From Drosophila miranda (taxonomy: Eukaryota > Arthropoda > Insecta > Diptera > Drosophilidae): a stretch of DNA of 64,000 nucleotides. This document shows positions 11,349 to 24,645 of the stretch, one piece after another. The stretch's first letter is position 1, and every line of letters begins with the position of its first letter. Made by a program: the position numbers and the translations under genes. The notes beneath the pieces are model-generated. The model saw only the letters and a list, made by a program, of their open reading frames with translations, searched no databases and had not been told where the DNA came from. The stretch lies in contig NC_046674.1 of assembly GCF_003369915.1 (NCBI RefSeq), positions 16,678,001 through 16,742,000 on the forward strand, given 5' to 3'.

Positions 11349-11377
<29 letters not shown>
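11349..11377 (+). repeat. (GT)n microsatellite
   Basis: About 14 GT units. A (CA)n tract follows 80 bp later, so the pair could form a long-stemmed hairpin. Confidence 0.95.
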
Positions 11378-11458
11378 CCGACTGCTTTTGTAGTTTTATC
11401 ACACACTTGACCCATAAATCAAACATGTGTAAATGTTTTCACTTTATATGCGCACTAA

Positions 11459-11459
11459 T

Positions 11460-11491
<32 letters not shown>

Positions 11492-11500
11492 ACACACACA
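11459..11500 (+). repeat. (CA)n microsatellite with GACA interruptions
   Basis: About 20 CA units broken by CAGACA. It is the inverted complement of the GT tract at 11349-11377. Confidence 0.95.
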
Positions 11501-11714
11501 GACAAACATCAAATACTTTGCACTCCCCCACTATCCATAGAATCCTCGAGACGAGACTCTATGCATGGCACTCCATGGATTGAGTAGAGCAAGGTCCTCG
11601 TCCTCGGCTTGGTCCTCGGCTTGGTCCTCCGCCTCGTGCGTGTAAACGAAGTAGAAAAGCGTGTAAAATATGCCTCAAATAGCCCCGACTCAATTCTCAC
11701 ACATTGTCTGCCCT

Positions 11715-11717
<3 letters not shown>

Positions 11718-11771
<54 letters not shown>
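11718..11771 (+). repeat. 54-base poly-C homopolymer
   Basis: An uninterrupted run of 54 C residues (G on the minus strand) within otherwise unique DNA. It produces spurious poly-Pro and poly-Gly open frames on the two strands. Confidence 0.95.
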
Positions 11772-11774
<3 letters not shown>

Positions 11775-11921
11775 CCACGCCTGTCCCCCCTGCCTGGCGT
11801 GAATCCCTTTTGATGGGCCACTGACATTTTTTGGCGGCCTGTCATTCCATTTTCTGTGTGAATTTTTATTGGCTTAGTGAAGCAAGATTTCCGCCATAAA
11901 TTTCGAATGTATTATTTTTTG

Positions 11922-11952
<31 letters not shown>

Positions 11953-13047
11953 CACACACGCACAGCATGTGTGGCAGCAAACATTTCAATGTTTTTCAAA
12001 TGCCAAACGTGTCGATAATTGTTTCAAATGTTTGGCTGTGAAATGACATCAAATTAAAGACTCTTATATACCGACTGGGAGATACCCTATACTCTATACA
12101 TAGGGTGCGTTTCTGTCTCGAACCCAATGAATGCCTCGCATTTTGCCCTGCTGGACGTGTACAGGGTAGCAAAGTGCAAAGTGCACAAATTTTGGCCAAA
12201 AAAATCGCTCAAGGGCATTTGTTGCATCCCCAAATTGTTGTTTTTGGCCAATAACATTGATGATGTTTGCGGGAAGGCTGGCAATTGCATTTATCACTCA
12301 ACTAAATGAAATTACGGCGCGGTTTGAGGCCACGCCCCCCCCCCCCCGCCACCAGGGGAATGACAGAAACAAAATGTTGGCATATCAATAATTCGGGGGC
12401 AGCTGCCACATATTGGTCAGCCACGAGAATAGAATGTTGCCTTCGTTTAAGTGCAAAATTAACACTTTTGCAGTGTCCAGGGCATGTCCTGGCCTCCCCG
12501 CAGGAGCCCCGTCAGTCCCTGCAAAAGATGACCTCCTTGTGGCAGCAATCGAGAGTGCAACCAGAGGGCAGGGGCGAGAGAGAGAGAGAGAGAGATCAGC
12601 TCTGGCAACTTTTTCCATTTAACGCTTGAGAAAGCCTTTTTTAAAATGTAATTTTTTGCCTAATTAGCAACAAACAACGAGACAGCTTCTGCCTCCTCTT
12701 GGCCATGGCTTCCAGTGGCTTCTTCAGTGGTCCCTTTGGCCCTGATCTGTCACTGTTTTGCCGGCTTTGTCTGGCCCGGCACACGGCTGGCTCAGCCCAA
12801 ATCTAATTTGCGCCTTAGCAGCTGCTCAGCGACAGACGACAGCGACAGACGACCTTGAAGCTGGAGCGCCTTTAGCCGATCCGACGCTAGGCCGGTGGCG
12901 GCACTAACGACAATTCGCAGACAGGCTGACGGCCTAAAAGGCGGCTTAAAGCCATTCAGGCTGATGGATTGCAAAGGTTTGGGCCTACCCCTGGCCCAGT
13001 CCCTGCCCCTCTGGCCATGTTTTGCTTTCATCATCCTTTTCTGGGAC

Positions 13048-13087
13048 GGGCTGGGGCTGGGGCTGGGGCTGGGGCTGGGGCTGGGGC
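13048..13087 (+). repeat. (GGGGCT)n hexamer array
   Basis: Six GGGGCT units in a row, a G-quadruplex-prone sequence. Shorter versions occur at 8270-8290 and 10130-10152. Confidence 0.9.
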
Positions 13088-16000
13088 AACAACGAAATAT
13101 AAATGAGAATTTCACATTCGCACGTAAACAACACATTGACTAGGGGGCGTGGCTAATCCACATTCAGCTTGCCGGAGCATGTAGGGCCGCTCTCCTGTAG
13201 GTTCTGCTGCTACACTGCCAGAAAATACCCGATGGATGTGGGCGACGGCCCCAAGGAGATCCTCCATTCTGCTGGACGTTCGTCCAGTGCAGGGCTCCCT
13301 GGTCTCCCCCTGGTTCGGGTCTAATAAAAGTAAACATTTCTTTCCGCGTGACTAAATACCTTTCACTTACTGTCGCCGGGAGAGGCCGCCCCCTGCTCCA
13401 CCGTGCCCCATCGGGTGGCACACTTGACTCGACGGTTGGCCCCTTTTATTAATCGCGTGTCGAGGCGCGTCATGCGTCGGCAATATGGAATAGAATTTTC
13501 TTCGCTTTTTTTTTCCCCCCCCCCCCCCATCTTTTATTATTGTGCACAAGTTCCGTTTCACCTCTGCCCCACCTCCACCCCCCGCCCCCACTGGCGCGCT
13601 GTAGCTGCTGCTGAGCTAATTAAAAATTATAATTAATTGCATTTTCTGGGCGCACAAGTCACTTCTGTGCTAGAGAGGGAAAGAGATAGAGATAGAGTGT
13701 GTGTGTGTGTGTCTTGAGGGTGTGCCCAGCATATCTTGGGGAATTCATCTAAGTTCCTGGCAGACGCATTAAGCTTATTAAATTCGTTTAGACCTGGCTA
13801 ACGCAACGCCAACCGTCAACAACGGCCAGAAACGGAATTTGTTCTCTCCCCCACACACCCCCCACACACGTGTGTTTGTGTGTGTATCTGTGTGTGTGTG
13901 CCTCTGCATTAAGTTATTAAATGCAAGAAAATAAAAGGGAAGCCAACGAAACGCCATTTAACTTTGTAAGCCAAGATGCTAAGCGGCGATTAGTGGATGT
14001 CCTCGTTATGCTAACTGCTTATTAAAAAATATATAATTACAAGCCTGATGAGACGAGACATCCCCCCCCGCCCCCACCACTCGCGACCCACTAGCCCGGC
14101 CCGGCCCGGCCCGGCTTTGCCCTGGATCCCGGCTCTCTTGTAAATTCCCGTAAACATAATTTGTGGCTGCTGCCGCTTTCGCCGGAGCATAACTCATTTT
14201 ACCTGCCATTCGAGAGGGCGCAGGGCGGAGGGCGGAGGGCGTAATTAATCGGATATAGCGACAACCGAATTAATGAGTGCCAGCAGCCGGGTGCTGGGCA
14301 GAGGGGGGGATGCAGGGATACCCTTTGGCAGCACAACAAAACCCAGATGCATGGCAGAAAGAATACAAATTCCAGCCAAAGGGTTGCGAAAGTCCCACCC
14401 CCCCCGGCCCCCCAAGTCGCACTCGCATTAATGTGTGCTGTCAGCATTTAAATAAAATATAACAGCACATAAATGAAGGGCAGAAAAACGGGGCAGTTTG
14501 CGAATGATTTATGCCACCGAAGTTTGCTGATCAATGGCAAATAATAAATTAAAACTACTTTAATTGCACATTACTCGTGGCCCGGACACTGCGGAGGGTG
14601 CGGTGGCGGCCCCCTGCCCCCTGCCCCCTACCCCCATTGAAGGCATTGAAATATATGAGCCGCAATTTACAATACGAAAAGCGACAGATGTGGCCGACAG
14701 GACCCGCACGCCGCTAAGACTCGGCCGAGAAACGCTTCTCTATTCCACATGTGGCTGGAGAGGATTACCAGCGATGCCGGTGGGGGATCCCTCCGAGTCC
14801 CGAATCCACGTGCTTTCATATTTCATTCACCTTTGGCAGGGGAAATTGCTGACAAAGGGGCCCTCCCCCCCATCTCCCATTATCATCATCATCATAATCG
14901 TCTCTGAATCATCATCGTCTCTGGACGAATGGCCAGAAAAGTGCTTGCAAAGTTATTTTCCTTTTGCTTCCGTGTTAATTATTTCCGTTGGGGATGTAAC
15001 TTTTATTTATTGGTGGGCTAGGAGGGGGGGGGGGGGGAGTGTCGTTAATTATGCAAGATACTCTTGTTCAAATTTGACACAAATTGTGTTTAATTAAAAT
15101 TTACAACCCGATGGCTCAAATCGTTGCCGATGCGGACACCTCCAAGGCCGTAACTTTGCCAAAAACTTTCCGAGTTGATCAATCTTTGAGTGGGGGGGGG
15201 GGGGGGGGGTGGGGGCTGAACGGGGGCGTGTCCACATGTTCATAGAAGCCCTCGAGGAAAAACGACTTCCCTGAGAGCACCATCGTGAGCACTTCGTCAA
15301 TTATTCGGGCATTCTTTTGACGTTGTGTCGCATAAATAAGTGAACGGAAACGATAGGACATTAAATGAGAATTCAAGAGAGAAATCAATTCGACGGACTG
15401 ACAACAACCTTTGTATATTATTAAAATTTTGAAATGTTTTATTACCTTCGCCCCCTCTCGGGGTCCTGGGTCTCTCGGTCTCTCTGTCTCTGTGTCTCTT
15501 CGTCTGAATAAATCATGAACAGCTGTTGCTCTTGCTGCTGCCTGATTGATTTGCTTACAATTTACATTTGGCCAGAATGGGATTTGTTGGCAGTCGAGAA
15601 ACATCTGAAAGAACAAACAAAATTCTGTGAAATTGCCTTAGCCATTTGGCAACTAATTGACGTTGATCGACAGTTGCCATTTATATAGAAATATATATGT
15701 ATATAAATATAATATTTATTCGATTGCTCCCACGGCATGGCCGGCGCCTCCAGCTGACGGCTGCGCCGGGCTCTCGCTCCTTGGCAATCATTTATTCATT
15801 CATTAATTTGTGTTTGTTTTATGTTAATTTATTTATTACACTCCACCCCTCCAGCCCCCGCCGTCAAATTAAAGGTGAGCCAATTACGAATGCGAGGGCC
15901 AGGGCCAGGGCCAGGTCCACAGTCGGAGTCGGAGTCGGAGTCAGAGTCGGACTCGGTTCGAGCCATTCATGTGCGCATAAATAAGTTCCTCGGGGATGGA

Positions 16001-16487
16001 ATGGAATTATGGGCTCTTATGTGCCCCGATATTCATTTGCGGCACTTAACAAGTTGCCTTTTGATTGGCACACGCAATGAATGTATTTTTATTCACAGTT
16101 AATTTGCGTAATTATGGCAAAGACAAAGCAGCCCAGAGCCCCCCCTCCGACGAAATAAAAGTACTGCTCATTCGCAAGTTATGGAATTTAAGCCGTCAAC
16201 TTATCCACTATCACTTGAACATTTTCTTGTGCTCTGCCGCTGCCGCTGCCACTGCCTCTGCCACTGCCTCTGCCTGCTCTTTGTATTGTATTTTAATTAA
16301 GGCACGTAGACCAGAATGGAGGCTTGGGGCATGCGGCATTCGGCATTCGGCATGGGTTGCATGCAGCAATTAAAGCCAAATAATGGCAACCAGCAATGCA
16401 TACAAAAAATGGAAACGAATGGCCAACAGCGAGCTAACAAGGCGACAACAGCGACGATGGCCATCGCCATCGCCATCGCCTGCCGAT

Positions 16488-16501
16488 ATTGCGTATACGC
16501 C
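16488..16501 (+). promoter_or_regulatory. dispersed motif ATTRCGYATACGCC, copy 1
   Basis: Reads ATTGCGTATACGCC, a member of the family described under 17761. Flanking DNA is unrelated. Confidence 0.5.
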
Positions 16502-17760
16502 GCATTGTGCCGGCCTGGCGGGGCCCCATCTTTCTCCCATTATATAACACTTTACCTCTGGCCCTCTGGCTGGTCCGTCCGGCTGTCCCTGTTTTTCGTG
16601 CACGACTGGACACGCGCAAAGGTCGCGATTGAGGAAAACGAAAAAGAAACGCAGAAATTTACGCAATTTCTTCGACAGCCTGGTCGTGGTCCTGGTGCCT
16701 GGCTCATGAAATGGGAACTGAAGTCTAAGACATTTCTACTGGAATACCGGGAATACTTGACCCACTTTTTGGGTGAGTTTTGTGAAATTATGACACGGGT
16801 GTTGCTTCAATTCAAAGGAGGATTACAGGGCACTAGGAAGCGGCTTTTATTTCCAAATTCAAAGCAGAATTAAGCAGCAGTTCTTTTAATATTCTGCCCA
16901 GCAGTTCCCCAGTTCCCCAGTTCCCCAGTTTCCCAGTCTATATGGATCCGATATGGTCTCCATGGAGATGGAACTTTCTGGGGCAGAACTTTGATTTGGT
17001 TTCTCTCTTCAGGCCAGCCCAAAGGAGAGAGAGTATCTCATCTGTAGCCTTGGTTAATTATGCTAATTTATGCAAACAATCAGGGTGCAATAGGCAGACA
17101 AGTGACAGCAGCAGCAGCAGCAACACGGCCACACGGCAACACGGCAACACGGCAACGTGGCAACGCGGCAGCACAACGGAGCAGAGGGTGTGCCTCTGGG
17201 GCCAAATGGGCACAGATAACATGCAAATAAAGACTTACACAGACACAAAGAGAAAGTGCGACACATGCAGAACAATTGACTTGAGCTAAACAAAAAGATA
17301 CAAGATACACACGCACACACGCACACACACACGCACACACACACGCACAAAGCAAACACAGACACGGGATACACTTGCGAGGCATTGTTTTACGACTGCC
17401 AACAAAAGCTTCAAATTTAACTTCTTTCCCATGCATTCATACGCCGTGTATCTCGTATGTGTATCTGTATCTGTGTCTGTGTCTGTTGTGTGTTGTGTGT
17501 TTCTGTTTTGTGTCTGTTTTGTATTGTGTATCTGTTTGTGTGTTAAGCGACTTGTTTTACAATGCCAATGATAACACAAACACACACACACACAGCCCAT
17601 GCATGGCAGCAGCAGCAGCGAACATCTTGATAAGCCCAACACAAGTGCCGTCTCTGCCTCCTACATTGTATCTGCGGCTTGTCTGACATTTTGTAATTGA
17701 AATTTTGTTGCAGCCTACTTCCAGGCGTCGGCCCTGCTGTCGTGCTGGCGCGCTGCAACC

Positions 17761-17777
17761 ATTACGCATACGCCATG
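17761..17777 (+). promoter_or_regulatory. dispersed 17-bp motif ATTACGCATACGCCATG, copy 2
   Basis: Identical over 17 bp to 32900-32916 and, inverted, 43356-43372. Flanks differ between copies, so this looks like a binding site and not transposon debris. The factor is unknown to me. Confidence 0.6.
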
Positions 17778-18059
17778 CTGGGCACTCAAAGAAATTAAAC
17801 TATTTGCCAGCGCGCCTAAATAACCTGTACAGCCCCCGCCTGTCCGGCCCGCCTCTGGCGGAAAAAATCCAAAGCGTCATATTTTAAATAAAAAATATAT
17901 ACATGTATATTCTCGTGCACACGCCGAGGCATGACATTGGCTTCATTATACGCCGACAGTGTGCAACAAAAGTTGGGTGCGGGGATGCCAAGGAGATCGC
18001 CGAGCCTCTGTCTGCCTTCCTTCTGGCAACAGAACTTCGTTGGGCCTCGGGTCGGCCTC

Positions 18060-18325
18060 TGCCCGCTTGCCGTCGATCTCTCTGTCTCTGCTTGACTTCG
18101 TGCCGGCCTCTGCCTGCTTGCCATCGATCTCTCTGTCTCTGCTTGTCTTCGTGCCGGCCTCTGCCCGCTTGCCGTCGATCTCTTTGTCTCTGCTTGACTT
18201 CGTGCCGGCCTCTGCCCGCTTGGCGCCGACTTCGACCTCTGCTTGACTTCGTGCCGGCCTCTGCCCGCTTGCCGTCGATCTCTCTGTCTCTGCTTGACTT
18301 CGTGCCGGTCTCTGCCCGCTTAACA
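18060..18325 (+). repeat. 51-bp minisatellite, about five copies
   Basis: The unit begins GCCCGCTTGCCGTCGATCTC and ends GACTTCGTGCCGGCCTCT. Four copies are nearly complete and one (about 18220-18245) is diverged and shortened. Because 51 is a multiple of 3, frames stay open across the array on both strands: about 250 codons on plus (17903-18652) and about 158 on minus (17884-18360, a 17-residue repeat rich in Arg, Glu, Lys and Ser). No start context, splice sites or homology support translation of either. Confidence 0.85.
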
Positions 18326-19617
18326 TGGGTCGCTCTGTCGGCATCTCTTTGCTTCTGCATCTCGGCTTCGCTTTGGTTCGGCCCGCTCTTCGGGGCCCTG
18401 CTGTTGCGTCTCTGCCTCGCTGCTGCTGATCCTATGCCGGCTTGGATTAGGCGCGCATGGGCTCTGCTCAGTCCCGTTGCCTCGTCGGGGCGTGGGCCTG
18501 TTCAATTTGTACCCTCTGAGGTCCTCCCACTAATCCCGACTTTGTTGTCCAGTGTGGAATTTTGCACAGCCACGTTGTCGGTCGTGTATGCAGTCTGTTG
18601 GCCAGATTTCCAGGCGCACACAAGACAACTTGTTGCCCTGACAGCCGAGTAGACGGGAACATGGTCCGTATGCATGTCTGTGTGTGTGTGTGTGTGAGTT
18701 TTGAACTCAAGGTCAACAGTGGCGTATACTAAAGTGCAAATTTGTTTTATTTTCCTGGGCGGGCAGCAGGCATGAAAAATAGATGAAGCCGGCCGGTGGA
18801 AACGAAAGACAGGCCAAACGGAAAATGGCCCCACAGAGACAGAGACAGAGAGTGGAGACTGGAGACAGGAGACAGCGAGAGCAGAGGCCGCAGAGGCCGC
18901 AGAGACGGGGAAAATTTCATTGAACCTAATCAGTTTTGAGGCCAAAATAAGGTTCGGTCGTGGCACGTGGCAGCGCAGCGTTGCCGGACGGCCAATGGCC
19001 AATGGCCAATGGTCTGAGGCCACTAATCCCATAAATAATGCAAGGACCAAGCAAACCGAGCTGGACAGATGGGAATGGAATGGCAGTGAATGGAGAGGAA
19101 TGACGACGGCTCGACTCTGGCTCAAAGATGCGGCCGGGCCAATCGTTTCAAGGACATAAATTCACGCAAATGTTTCAATCAATTTTGCGCTGCTCGGGCA
19201 CAATACTCGTACAAATTCAATTTGACCCACAAATTGCTGGCACAGCCCAAAAGGGCTCCCTCCCAGAGCAGGAGGAGCCGCAGGAGCAGGAGCAGAAGGT
19301 CCCCCTCATGTTGTTATTGAGCCATCTTTATGCGATTACACAAACAACAATGCGGCGCTGTGGCAGGACGACAGTGCGACTGTACGAGTACAGTGCGCGA
19401 CATAACTGGATAGCATTGAGCGGGAACGGAACAGGACAGAGCAGGACAGGGCGGGACAGTGTCCCCAGGATAGAATACACAAAGGACGGGACGAGCCTCG
19501 CACTAAAAAGGGACAGCGCAACGGAAATGTCTAACGATTGAACAAAACGGAAGGCAACGAGGCGAAACCGGAAGGGGGTTGAATGGAGGGGTCGATGGTG
19601 GCATGGTGGCGGTAGAG

Positions 19618-19620
<3 letters not shown>

Positions 19621-19653
<33 letters not shown>
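19621..19653 (+). repeat. 33-base poly-G homopolymer
   Basis: Uninterrupted G run. A second of 21 G lies at 19838-19858. Confidence 0.95.
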
Positions 19654-19654
<1 letters not shown>

Positions 19655-20537
19655 GAGAGGGAGAGCTGGCGGTAATAAATGACATGACAGGCATCGAGGA
19701 AAATTCCTTTGAGTAAGCCATAGGGCCATCGACTGACTGGCCCAGGAGCAGTGCACTGGAGTCCTGCCAGACTCATAAACGCTTACCTAATGCAAATGGG
19801 CCATGGCTTGCTCGAAAGGAGGTGGCGTGAGGGCGGAGGGGGGGGGGGGGGGGGGGGGTGGAGGCAAGATCTGGATGTGTTGCAGCATTTGCTCATTAAA
19901 AACTGACTAAATTGAGTTGTGTGTTTGTGTGTGTGAGCCACGTTCCCCCGAAAAAAAAAGGAAGAAGGAAGAAGAACCCACAGCCCAACAGTCTGTGGGG
20001 TAATGCGCTTAGAAAAGGGACAAGAGGGAGAGCAGGAGACGCAACTGGGATTGGGGGCAGACAATCTACTGGATACAAGTTGCGACTGCCACTTGCAAAT
20101 GCCTGCCAAGGATTTATAATGTTGTCCTCGTCCTCGAGGCGCGCTCGAGTTGCCGTTAAGTGCACGAGTTAACCTCATTTTATACCGTCTCCTTGGTCTC
20201 CTTGGTCTCCTCGGTCGTAGCTTCCTGCGGCTTCTGTCTCTCCTCCTGCTTGGCCACAAGACAGGGACGGGGACGGGGACAGTCCCAGACGAGAGATGAA
20301 AGCAGCTAGAAGGGAATCTGTAGAACCAACTCCTTATGGGATAATCTGCGGGGGAACAAATTATCTGAATATACTTAATGTTCAAGCGATTTGCTAATCA
20401 GGCGAGAGGCCAGAGCCAATCAATTATGATGTACGCCATATTAGCGGGGCTGGCAGGGTATCTGTGGATCGTTGGTGTGGCCTCAAAATGCTCCCCTTCT
20501 GTGTGACCTAGTGCCAGGGCACAGACAACGGGCTACA

Positions 20538-20580
20538 GAGGACTACGGACTACGGACTACGGACTACGGACTACGGACTA
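20538..20580 (+). repeat. (GGACTAC)n heptamer array
   Basis: About six copies of a 7-bp unit. Confidence 0.85.
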
Positions 20581-21201
20581 CAGACTCCACGTGCAGTGCA
20601 ATTTATTGAATCAACGCGCGTGGCATAAACAATGGCCCAGCCAGCCCCGAGATAATGGGGCGTGCCGCTGCCTAAATATAGAACACAATCGTCGCGTCGC
20701 TTCCTTATTGCAGTTGCGGCCCATTGTGCGGGTCCTGGGGAAATCGGGAACCGCAGCGCCGCCGCAAAGAGGCAAAGACAGTGCAACACATTAGCCGGCC
20801 TTTGTCTTTGTTTGAGAAGCTGCAACAATGCAGTGGAGGAGGGAATGCCCTCAAGAGTGGCAGAGGGAAGGGGACAGGGGCCTGCTGCGGCCTGCCGCAA
20901 AGCCTTTGTGTGGCAACCATTGTTGCACCTACTCGACGACACCTTCTATCCCTTTCTCGGGCGATGCCAGGACTCATTTCAAATATTTTGTTAAGAGCAA
21001 TTCGCTCTCGAAGCTCGAACCTCGAACCCTGCTGGCTATTTGCCCCGAATGCAATTAAAAAACTACATTTCCATTGGCATTTTCCATTTAAATGGGGAAA
21101 AACTCAATAGCTGCGAGACTGACGACAGAGAGAGAGCGAGAGAGAGAGAGGGAGATATTAATAAATTGTTCTTTGGCCCTGCAAAATGAGCAATAATCAA
21201 A

Positions 21202-21232
<31 letters not shown>

Positions 21233-23694
21233 AGAGAGCAGCAGTAAAAAATGCATAATTGCCGGCCAAGTAATGGGAGAAGAACAAAGGAAAAGTTTCC
21301 TCCCCAGCGGAGGGGAGTGGAGTGGAGTGGAGTGGAGCGAAACGAGAGGAGGAAAAAACTGCTATCACTGCGTGTGGACTGGGCGAAAAAATATATTAAA
21401 TTTCTCTCTCTCTTCTGCTTTTTCAATTAAACTTTTCAAGTATTCCGCGATTCTGTATCTTTGGCCAACAAGCTGATTAAAAGTTGAACCCGGCCAAACT
21501 CCACCCGGAGCCGTGCCTGCCTTCCACCTGCTTCTGGCCAAAACCGGTTGCCAATTGACCGTTTTAGAATGGTAATTAGGCGGTGGATTAGGGCGGGGGA
21601 TAATCTGTCTTAGTTCTGAATTGCTGTTTACTTTGAAGGCTGTAATCATCATTCGAGCTCCGTTTCGATTGCGATTGGAAGTGCTTTCGGTTTTTGGCCA
21701 GCCAATCGGATTGTGGGTCGTTTTCTATCAAATTCCCTGCAGCATCTTACGGCTGGCCATCAACAGCTCATTTATCCTTTGGCCTTCGTTCTCCGCCAAC
21801 ACTTTCCAGTTGATGGCCCTGCCCTCGCCCTCCGATGGCCGCAAGCATGCTCTGGCCCGGCCATTGAATAACCATTTGTGCTGCTGTTTTCGCCAGCATT
21901 ATGAATTGATTGCTTGCAGGTGCCTGGCCATGCAGCTGACCGCACCAGATATCAATAACTATCTAAGGCAAATCCTCCACACACGAGAGCCACACACACA
22001 AGCCATTTTTCATGTTCACTCCTCAACTCTTTCAAGGCTCCTCGCTCCAGCTTCTAGAGATGGCACTGGGACTCGGGCTGGGGCCGAAAATCCCATCAAC
22101 TCCATTTCGTGAGTGTTCCGTGACAGTCCAGCAGCTCTTTCCCGCCTCCTTCTGGCCGCTGCACTGGTTGCTGGTTATCGTTTTCTTATCGTTTTTGGGA
22201 GCGAGCTCCCTGCGTGGCCACGTCCCATCTCCATCTGCTTTTCCTGTGTTGCTCTGTGTAAATTGTATGTATCCAAAAACAATATTTATATCTATCTGTT
22301 TGGTGTGTGCGTGCCCTGCCGTGCCCTCCCCTGCCCTGCCCTCCCCTTCCGTGTCCAGTGTATGCTTTTTTCTATGCATCATCAAAACTTAGTAAATTAA
22401 AATGGTCAGCGAGGCGTTTTTTTTTTTGTTTCGGCAGCATTTATTTTCAATTTGTGTGGCATGCTTTTAGTCGACCACGTTTCAGGTTCCACGCTCCACT
22501 CTCCACTCGCCCGCACGCTCCCTTTTCGACCCATGTTTTCCATTTAGTTTAGGTTTTAGCCACAATTTTGGATTGGAAACAGTTTGCTGTTCTTGTTTTT
22601 TGTGCCCGTCCGCTGCCTTTGTGTTTGGAATATTGATTAAATTGAGCTGCCGATCAGGAATGCGAGGCGAAAGCGATTGCATTGCATTACAGGCTGATTG
22701 CACAAATAAAAGCTTAAACAATTGCCCATTTGGCCGGGGCGAAAGGTTAAACTCCCGGTCATTTATTAACACACACGTGCCGAGCATTTGTTTATCCAGG
22801 AGTGGGGGGGGGGGGGGGGACGGGGAGCGCCAGCGGAGGCGGTGGCGGTGGCGCTTAGCAATTTGTTCGTTTGGCGGTTCTTCGGTTAATTGAAACAAGT
22901 ATTCGCCGGGGCTCACAGGAGCCCCAACACTGGCTTAATCATCCGTTTAACCAAAAGCTCTACGGCGTGCGATAGGTAGGGGAGGAGGAGGAGGAGGGTG
23001 TTCTCATTTATGCTTACCGCTTTCTGGCCCCCCCAGCCAGCCCCCAGCCATCCCCTAAGCCATAGAGCGTTCGCGTTTTGGAAGCTGTGGAAGCGCCTTC
23101 CCATTTTGCGGCGTGTCTCGGGTGCTCCATTAAAAATGCATTTATCATTTGGCATTTTTGGAAAAGCTTCCTTCCTTTTCAGGCACAGACACAGACCCGG
23201 ACCCGGCCCCGTCCCCGTCCCAGAGCCGGCAAGCAACTGACACCTTGTATCAGGATGCTCATCCTTTCGGTCGGAGCCCGTCCGTGGGAGAGCACTTTAA
23301 GTTGTTTGTTTTTAAAACTGAGCACAAATTGTATTTGTTGCGAGAAACTTTTACTTTGGCCAAGAAATATGCACGAATTTAGTTTTTGCGGCAAAGTGAA
23401 AAGCGCACACTACTCGCCCATGGCTGGGGGCATGGGGCATGGGGCAGTGCAACTTGGGGCATGTTTAAGCGCTAAACTGTTACTTCCACATGCTCGACTC
23501 GACTCGACTCGAACGACGATGGAGAATGGAGAATGGAGAATGGAGAATGGGGAAACAGGTCGCCAAACTGGCTCCAGCTGGCCATCGATGTGTGGGGTTT
23601 TAGCCAAGAGCCGAGACAAAAGGCCCGTTCCCAGAGTGTTCATAAAAATCCAACCCGACAGCCTGCCCCTCCCAAGGAACTAGGTCAGCCGTAG

Positions 23695-23725
<31 letters not shown>

Positions 23726-23879
23726 TTGTAAAGTGCTGGCAACAACATGGCAGGTGGAAGTTGTCGAGGTGTGAGTGAGAGTGCGAGTGCGAGTTCGAGT
23801 GTTTGGCGGGGCTTCCCATTCATGTTTAGCCGCAATGCAGCGCCTGCATAAATTTCATTAGATTTTAGCTCCGGGGCAC

Positions 23880-23922
23880 ACTCCGCTCCACACTCCGCTC
23901 CACACTCCGCTCCACACTCCAC
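23880..23922 (+). repeat. 12-bp tandem repeat ACTCCGCTCCAC
   Basis: Three to four near-perfect copies. Confidence 0.85.
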
Positions 23923-24369
23923 TGGCGTCTTTTGTTTCCATCTTCTATATCAAATCAATTGGCCTTCAGTTCGATGCCATAAAGCGGGGCAAGACCACGG
24001 GCGCGGACACGGCGGGGGGTGGAGGTGGAGGTGGGGCGTGGACTGGTGCCACATCTGAAGCACATACTCGTAAATGGCTTCCTAATGAAGTCATAAAGTG
24101 CCCGGGCAAAAAGGCAGCTAGATGTCCGCCATTAAACGCACCTTGAGCGAAGGCCAAGAGGGAGAGAGCGGAGGGAGAGAGCGGATGGAGGCTAAAGCCA
24201 GTTCGCCGAGAAGTATGCTAATAAACGTAAACCGTGCTCCATTACCAGAACGGGATACGGGATACGGGATGTTGGAGGTAATAAAAATGAAAATAAGTTT
24301 GCAAGTGGCCAGCGTCAGGGGCAGCATGGATTTAGGATACCCTGGCACCCTGTCGATTGTTTCGAGGGC

Positions 24370-24645
24370 TGGAATAAAACGTGATAGATATACAGTATAT
24401 AGTACATATATATATATATATATATTATAATATATTACAAAGCCATAAGAAAATAAAAATCATGCGATTATATTTGTGTTTTTTGTATGTAAATAAATTT
24501 TAAAAATTAAAGTTATTAAAATGAATTAAAAGTATTTAAATTAAAAATCTAATTTTGTGTAAATATTTTTTGTTCAAATAAATTTTAATTTATTAATTAA
24601 TATTAATTTTAATTATTAATTTTAATTATTTGTAATTATTGCCTG
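24370..24645. other. AT-rich island
   Basis: Roughly 275 bp of nearly pure A/T, set abruptly in DNA of much higher GC. It starts with an AT dinucleotide run (about 24405-24425) and continues with TTAATT/AATTAA words and several AATAAA hexamers. No terminal repeats are evident and I cannot assign it to an element. Confidence 0.7.

Larger units (their letters stand above)
7946..18059. other. gene-free stretch, repeat-rich
   Basis: No open frame here shows recognisable protein sequence or credible splicing. It is non-coding DNA with many short microsatellites: GGGGCT at about 8270 and 13048-13087, GT/CA at 9806-9852, 11349-11377, 11459-11500, 11925-11952 and 17304-17350, a giant poly-C at 11718-11771, and G runs at 15024-15037 and 15192-15209. 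Islands of ordinary unique sequence with homeodomain-like TAATTA words are frequent, which is compatible with introns or enhancers of a developmental gene. Confidence 0.55.
18326..24369. other. gene-free stretch
   Basis: I see no credible gene. Contents include G runs at 19621-19653, 19838-19858 and 22803-22819, a GGACTAC array (about 20538-20580), GA tracts at 21126-21150 and 21202-21232, and a 12-bp ACTCCGCTCCAC array (about 23880-23922). The open frames here are repeat-driven. Confidence 0.55.

Noticed and set aside
11509..11824. Gly-rich or Pro-rich proteins over the poly-C tract
   Set aside because: Homopolymer artefacts on the two strands.
17903..18652. 249-codon open frame as a protein gene
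   Set aside because: It is produced by a 51-bp tandem repeat that keeps several frames open on both strands. No domain, start context or splice support.
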